Of a DNA stretch of 64,000 nucleotides, positions 63,148-64,000 are shown in pieces. This DNA is from CAYNND01 sp964528735 (GTDB lineage: Bacteria; Patescibacteriota; Minisyncoccia; Phycocordibacterales; UBA2100), in contig CAZGUV010000001.1 of assembly GCA_964528735.1 (NCBI GenBank), forward strand, positions 29,473 to 93,472, read 5' to 3'. The notes below the pieces were generated by a model. That model did no database searches. It was not told the origin of the DNA and worked only from the letters and a program-made list of their open reading frames with translations. The position numbers were made by a program, and so were the translations under genes. Within the stretch, counting starts at the first letter, position 1. Every line of letters starts with the position of its first letter.

Positions 63148-63153
63148 TATACT
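63148..63153 (+). promoter_or_regulatory. -10 element TATACT for lysS
   Basis: Ends 7 nt before the ATG at 63161. No Shine-Dalgarno. Confidence 0.5.
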
Positions 63154-63160
63154 AGTGGGC

Positions 63161-64000
63161 ATGTCACTTGATGAAATACGAGAGCTCCGCCTTAAGAAAG
63201 TAGAAGACATTCGAAGTACTGGCGGGAATCCTTACCCAGCACACACCACGCGAACTCATACGATTTCTGAGGTTTATGAGTCATTTGATGCGCTGGTGGA
63301 AGGAAACTCTGTGGTTACTGTTGCGGGTAGGTTGATGAGTGTACGAGCGCACGGAGGCTCAATCTTCTGCGATCTTTTTGATGGTACAGAAAAGATACAA
63401 GTCTATCTAAAGCAAGATGATCTAGGAGATTCTTTTACACATTTTGAGCGTGTCGTTGACAGTGGTGACTTTGCACAAGTGACGGGGACTGTGTTTGTAA
63501 CAAAGCGAGGACAAAAAAGTGTTTTGGTCACCGAATGGAAACTTCTTTCAAAGAGTATTGTGCCTGTACCTACAGAATGGTTTGGGATACAAGATGAAGA
63601 TGCGCGTTTTCGTAAGCGGTATCTCGACATTCTTCTCGATAGAAAGCTCGCTGAACGCTTTGCGTTACGTTCCAAATTTTGGAATACAATTCGTTCGTAC
63701 CTACTCGAGAAGAACTTCGTCGAGGTGGAGACTCCTGTGCTGGAGAATACAACAGGAGGAGCTGACGCAAAGCCCTTCGCGTCGCACCACAACGCACTCG
63801 ACATCGATGTTTTTCTTCGAATATCAGCAGGTGAACTGTGGCAGAAGCGATTAATGGTGGCGGGACTTCCGCGCACCTTTGAAATCGGTAGAATCTTCAG
63901 AAACGAAGGCATGTCTGCTGAACATGCACAAGACTATACACAACTTGAGTTTTACATGGCGTATGCGGATTATCGCGATGGCATGAAAATGATACAAGAG
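63161..64000 (+). CDS. lysS: Lysyl-tRNA synthetase, class II (3' end cut by window edge)
   Basis: 280 codons open to the last base. The N-terminal OB-fold anticodon domain (VTVAGRLMSVRAHGGSIFCD) is followed by the class II catalytic domain: RFRKRYLDILLD, FVEVETPVLENTTGGADAKPF (motif 1), RISAGELWQKRLMVAGLPRTFEIGRIFRNEGMSAEH (motif 2 region), and TQLEFYMAYADY. The catalytic C-terminus lies outside the window. Charges tRNA-Lys. Confidence 0.95.
   Translation, partial: MSLDEIRELRLKKVEDIRSTGGNPYPAHTTRTHTISEVYESFDALVEGNSVVTVAGRLMSVRAHGGSIFCDLFDGTEKIQVYLKQDDLGDSFTHFERVVDSGDFAQVTGTVFVTKRGQKSVLVTEWKLLSKSIVPVPTEWFGIQDEDARFRKRYLDILLDRKLAERFALRSKFWNTIRSYLLEKNFVEVETPVLENTTGGADAKPFASHHNALDIDVFLRISAGELWQKRLMVAGLPRTFEIGRIFRNEGMSAEHAQDYTQLEFYMAYADYRDGMKMIQE

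Noticed and set aside
1..64000. CRISPR arrays, insertion sequences, rRNA, prophage
   Set aside because: No regularly spaced repeats, transposase or integrase motifs, rRNA segments or phage structural genes were seen on reading.

Overview
The window reads as a chromosome fragment of a Candidate Phyla Radiation (Patescibacteria) bacterium, most likely in the Parcubacteria group. This rests on gene content and protein style: very tight packing, many 60-200 aa proteins, a PriA without helicase motifs, short cell-shape genes, and archaeal-type PurP. It is not based on a marker phylogeny. I see no rRNA, CRISPR array, insertion sequence or prophage. There is one tRNA gene.

Layout. 1-4148: two tandem, related Cys-rich secreted proteins (the first cut by the window edge). 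4202-10107: pyrB-pyrC-pyrD-pyrE-pyrF-prs, the UMP pathway plus PRPP synthase. 10156-13137: a helicase-nuclease. 13181-21263: a DsbA-like protein, carB (broken by a small deletion), carA, a tiny Cys-rich peptide, purD and purF. 21266-33930: exonuclease, hisS, small membrane proteins, an Excalibur protein facing a thermonuclease, ung, an ABC exporter, an rRNA methyltransferase, a DedA/PAP2/UppP lipid-carrier cluster, an MFS pump and trhO. 33997-44353: GH18 protein, Tyr-rich secreted protein, aminotransferase, GNAT, ATP-citrate lyase (aclB-aclA), a YvcK-like protein, an MFS pump, a deacetylase and a CDF transporter. 44405-48308: tRNA-Asn, a hairpin-rich non-coding stretch, small proteins, glutaredoxin, two tandem PurP-type ligases and HPF. 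48314-57180: fmt, def, priA, an MreB homologue, a delta'-like protein, frr, rseP and YjdF, into which three short GC-rich cassettes are inserted. 57209-64000: proS, mreB, mreC, a short MreD-position protein, PBP2, greA and lysS (cut by the window edge).

Together the genes show unusual nucleotide capacity for this kind of organism: all UMP-pathway steps, PRPP synthesis, purF, purD and PurP. ATP-citrate lyase can split citrate to acetyl-CoA and oxaloacetate, and oxaloacetate could in principle supply aspartate for PyrB. As read, however, CarB lacks key residues.

Two patterns cross the whole window. First, about thirty start codons sit 4-9 nt (most often exactly 6 nt) downstream of a TANNNT -10 hexamer, usually with no Shine-Dalgarno. 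This predicts that most transcripts here are leaderless, and it was used to choose several starts. Second, the three GC-rich cassettes do the opposite, with long leaders, clear Shine-Dalgarno sequences and their own terminators. The window also holds three runs of 10 N, all inside genes. Homology and frame indicate that two are false gaps between contig ends that overlap or abut, and that the third hides about 6 nt.
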